From positions 62,001-126,000 of the forward strand of contig NZ_AULB01000007.1 of the NCBI RefSeq assembly GCF_000425065.1: 64,000 bases of DNA. Direction: 5' to 3'. Position numbers and translations under genes: made by a program. Shown one piece after another: positions 61,799-64,000 of this stretch. Each line of letters starts with the position of its first letter. Position 1 is the first letter of the stretch. The notes beneath the pieces were generated by a model that saw only the letters and a program-made list of their open reading frames with translations, was not told the origin of the DNA and did not search any database. The stretch is from Actinomadura rifamycini DSM 43936. GTDB lineage: Bacteria > Actinomycetota > Actinomycetes > Streptosporangiales > Streptosporangiaceae.

Positions 61799-63991
61799 AT
61801 GAACGAGGTGCAGGCGAACCCCGGTTACGCCGCCGGGCAGATGGCCAAGGCGTTCACGACCGCGATGTCGCACGAGGACGCCGACACGCGCCGCCGCGCG
61901 GAGGAGCGGCTGGCGCGCTGGCGGCGCGTCCTCGACGGGATGGGCGACGGCTCCCTGACCGTGGGATCGCGGACGCCCGTCGCGGGGCTCCCCGCCTGGG
62001 CGACGCTCGAGGTGGCGCGCGGCGGGTTCGCGACGGGCGCGGCCGCGGCGGGCGGCGCCCTGCTCGGCTTCGAGGCGGACGCGGCGCGGCGGGCCGGGGT
62101 CCCCGCGCGGCGCGCGGCGCTGTTCCGGCGCATGCTCACCGAGGACGGCGTCCGCGAGCTGGAGGAACGCCTCGACGACGGCCGGTACGAGATCGTCCTG
62201 CCGGAGGAGTCGGCGCTGCTCGTCGTGGCGTGGCTGCTGCGGGCCGGTGACCGGGCGGGCGCGCTGGAGGTGCTGGAGGAGATCGGCCCGTTCGCCGACC
62301 GGCTGCGGTTCGCCCCGCGGCCCGGCGCGCAGCCCGCGGACGCGTCGCTCGTGCGCCGCGAGCCGGTCGGGGAGATCCGGCGGCGGATCGCCGGGCGCGG
62401 CCCGAACGCGGCCGTCGAGACGATGAACGAGGCGCTCGCGGTGTGGAACCCGTTCGCCGACGAGCTGCTGGAGCACTGGCTGGAGACGGTCCGGGACGGG
62501 CGCGTGCTCGCGGTCGAGCCGGACGGCTGGCGCGGGCGCGGCACCGCGCTGCTCGCCCGGTACGAGCGGCTGGCGGCCGAGCACACCCGCTGCACGAAGC
62601 ACCGCCGGCCCAAGGAGAACGCGGCGGTCCTGCGGACGTCGCTGGCGGACGTCCTCGCGGGCCGCGCGCCGTCGCGGCTGCTGCGGCACGCGATCGCGTC
62701 GATGGTCGCCCGGCGCGGGACGCCCGGATCGGCGGAGCACGCGGCGCTGCGCGGGCGGCAGGCGGCGGACGCCGCGCGGGGCACGCACCACGCGCTCGCG
62801 CAGGTCGTCCTCGCCCGGCTGGCGGACGAACCGGACGACGCGGGCGTCCCGGCGGTCGAGCCGTTCGTCGGTCCGGTGACCGCGGACGAGGCGCGCCGCA
62901 CGGGCGTGGCGGAGGGCACGCGGGTCCCGGACCGGCTGCGGGACACGGTCGAGACCGCGCTGGAGGCCCCGGTGGCGACGCTGGTGGAGCGCGGCGTCGT
63001 CCCGTCGGCGGAGGTGCTGGCGGCGCTCGTGCCGCAGCTGACCGCGGCGGCGACCTCGCAGGCGTACGCGGACCCGGCGCTGCAGCGGGTGATGGCGGCG
63101 ACGTACCGGGCGTTCCGGAACCGGCGGTCGCTGCTGCTGACGAACCTGGAGAGCCAGGTCCGGCTGCACGAACTGCCGTGGGTGCGGGCCGCCGAACGGC
63201 ACCGCGACGCGGGCGCCACCGCGCCGCGGGTGCGCGGCGTCCTGACCCGGCTCGCGGAGCTGGCGCTGCAGGGCTTCCCGGGCACGATCCTGCCGAACCC
63301 GCTGGTCGCGGAGCTCCGCGCCCTCGCCGAACGCGCGGGCCTGGACCTCCCGTTCGTGGAGGAACTCGCCGCGGACATCTTCATGGGGCGCTTCTCCGGC
63401 AAGTTCGCGAAGGCCGCCGCGCACGCGGGGGAACTCCTCGACGGCACCCTCTACGCCCGCTACTACGGCATCGACTACCGCGCCCTGGACGCGCGGCGGT
63501 TCGGCGACCTGTGCCGGGCCCGTTCCGGCGTGACGGGCCTCTGGTCGGTCGCCGGGAACGGGATGGTCATCGAGCAGGCGCAAATCCTGACGACGCACAA
63601 CCTGGCGTCCCTCGTGCACCCGGTCGGGGCGGACCCGCTGGACGGGTGGGACGGTCTCGCGCGCCGCGCGTTCGGCACCGCCTGCCGGCTCGTCCGGAAG
63701 GTGCACGGCGACCCGCACCCGCTCGGCGCGATCAAGGACGCGGCGTACGCGTGGCGGCAGGCGGTCTTCTTCCTGGCGCTGTGCGGGCTGAAGGAGCAGG
63801 TCGCGGTGGTCGCGTGGATGCAGGACGAACTGGACCGGCAGGCCCCGGGCGTCGTGCGGCGGCTCGATCCGGTGCTGGCGGGGCTGCGGCACGTCCTGGC
63901 GGGCGGGAGCCTCGACGACGGCGCGGCCCCGCCGCGCGTCCGGCGCCTGCTCGGCTGGTCGGCCGGCGGCCACTGGATGCGCGACGCCTGA
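61799..63991 (+). CDS. Large protein of unknown function behind a tRNA-like array
   Basis: A 730-residue cytoplasmic protein that I do not recognise. It is mostly helical, Ala/Arg/Leu-rich, without signal peptide or membrane span. Seemingly conserved-looking pieces are NEALAVWNPFADELLEHWL (about 214-232), CTKHRRPKENAAVLRTSLAD (about 264-283), then DIFMGRFSGKFAKAAAHAG (about 526-544), YARYYGIDYRALD (about 552-564), GNGMVIEQAQILTTHNLA (about 585-602) and AYAWRQAVFFLAL. The last group, with Glu, Gln, His and Asn in one strand-loop, could be an active site. The start is ATG at two bases after tRNA-like unit C, without ribosome site; no better start exists. Its RNA leader and position suggest it acts with the array. 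Confidence 0.7.
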   Translation: MNEVQANPGYAAGQMAKAFTTAMSHEDADTRRRAEERLARWRRVLDGMGDGSLTVGSRTPVAGLPAWATLEVARGGFATGAAAAGGALLGFEADAARRAGVPARRAALFRRMLTEDGVRELEERLDDGRYEIVLPEESALLVVAWLLRAGDRAGALEVLEEIGPFADRLRFAPRPGAQPADASLVRREPVGEIRRRIAGRGPNAAVETMNEALAVWNPFADELLEHWLETVRDGRVLAVEPDGWRGRGTALLARYERLAAEHTRCTKHRRPKENAAVLRTSLADVLAGRAPSRLLRHAIASMVARRGTPGSAEHAALRGRQAADAARGTHHALAQVVLARLADEPDDAGVPAVEPFVGPVTADEARRTGVAEGTRVPDRLRDTVETALEAPVATLVERGVVPSAEVLAALVPQLTAAATSQAYADPALQRVMAATYRAFRNRRSLLLTNLESQVRLHELPWVRAAERHRDAGATAPRVRGVLTRLAELALQGFPGTILPNPLVAELRALAERAGLDLPFVEELAADIFMGRFSGKFAKAAAHAGELLDGTLYARYYGIDYRALDARRFGDLCRARSGVTGLWSVAGNGMVIEQAQILTTHNLASLVHPVGADPLDGWDGLARRAFGTACRLVRKVHGDPHPLGAIKDAAYAWRQAVFFLALCGLKEQVAVVAWMQDELDRQAPGVVRRLDPVLAGLRHVLAGGSLDDGAAPPRVRRLLGWSAGGHWMRDA

Positions 63992-64000
63992 CGCTCCCCG

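Overview
The window is high-GC actinobacterial DNA, most like Actinomadura or a related Streptosporangiales genus. The grounds are the strong GC bias at third codon positions, frequent GTG/TTG starts, four-base ATGA/GTGA stop-start overlaps, and several helix-turn-helix/DUF5753 regulators next to DUF397 genes. The genus is an inference. No ribosomal RNA, canonical tRNA, CRISPR array or complete insertion sequence was seen.

Layout. 1-6.7 kb: end of an HNH nuclease gene, two decayed DUF397 genes, a large P-loop (STAND-type) ATPase followed by a small-molecule-kinase-like gene, then a DUF397-DUF397-HTH/DUF5753 operon divergent from an ATPase-fold (anti-sigma-like) gene. 6.7-13.9 kb: a two-gene defence-type operon on the minus strand, an SNF2-like helicase and a very large adenine methylase, resembling the drmD-drmMI half of class 1 DISARM. 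14.2-15.6 kb: two SUKH-type genes. 15.6-25 kb: housekeeping and accessory genes: metH behind a probable S-adenosylhomocysteine riboswitch, a lipB-like gene, a secreted lipase, a TetR regulator, a DUF5701 protein and a membrane Ser/Thr kinase.

24.8-41.6 kb: the most striking block, twelve tightly packed plus-strand genes: DUF1257, DUF2997, an NrdG-like radical SAM protein, a Ycf46-like AAA ATPase, four tandem paralogues of about 790 residues (helical repeats plus a C-terminal propeller-like half), an Hsp70-like ATPase, a second DUF1257, and HsdM/HsdS without HsdR. The packing suggests one polycistronic unit combining a AAA motor, a chaperone ATPase, repeat scaffolds and DNA methylation. I cannot name a described system with this exact layout.

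41.6-49.6 kb: an N-acyl-D-amino-acid-deacylase-like gene and its TetR gene behind a clear operator/promoter, and a single-chain biotin-dependent carboxylase of 1,816 residues. 49.9-54.3 kb: a second Ser/Thr kinase, a YciI-like protein, a second copy of the DUF397/HTH/ATPase module and an IS5-type transposase remnant. 54.4-61.3 kb: a small phosphatase, a PPOX-fold protein, four small secreted proteins, an ArsR-like regulator with twin operators, an M23 peptidase and a secreted carboxylesterase. 61.4-64 kb: three tandem tRNA-like elements (period about 125 bp, two with a perfect 7-bp acceptor stem and a CCA anticodon but no normal T-loop) that run straight into the start codon of a 730-residue protein I do not recognise. 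This is the second candidate for an undescribed system.
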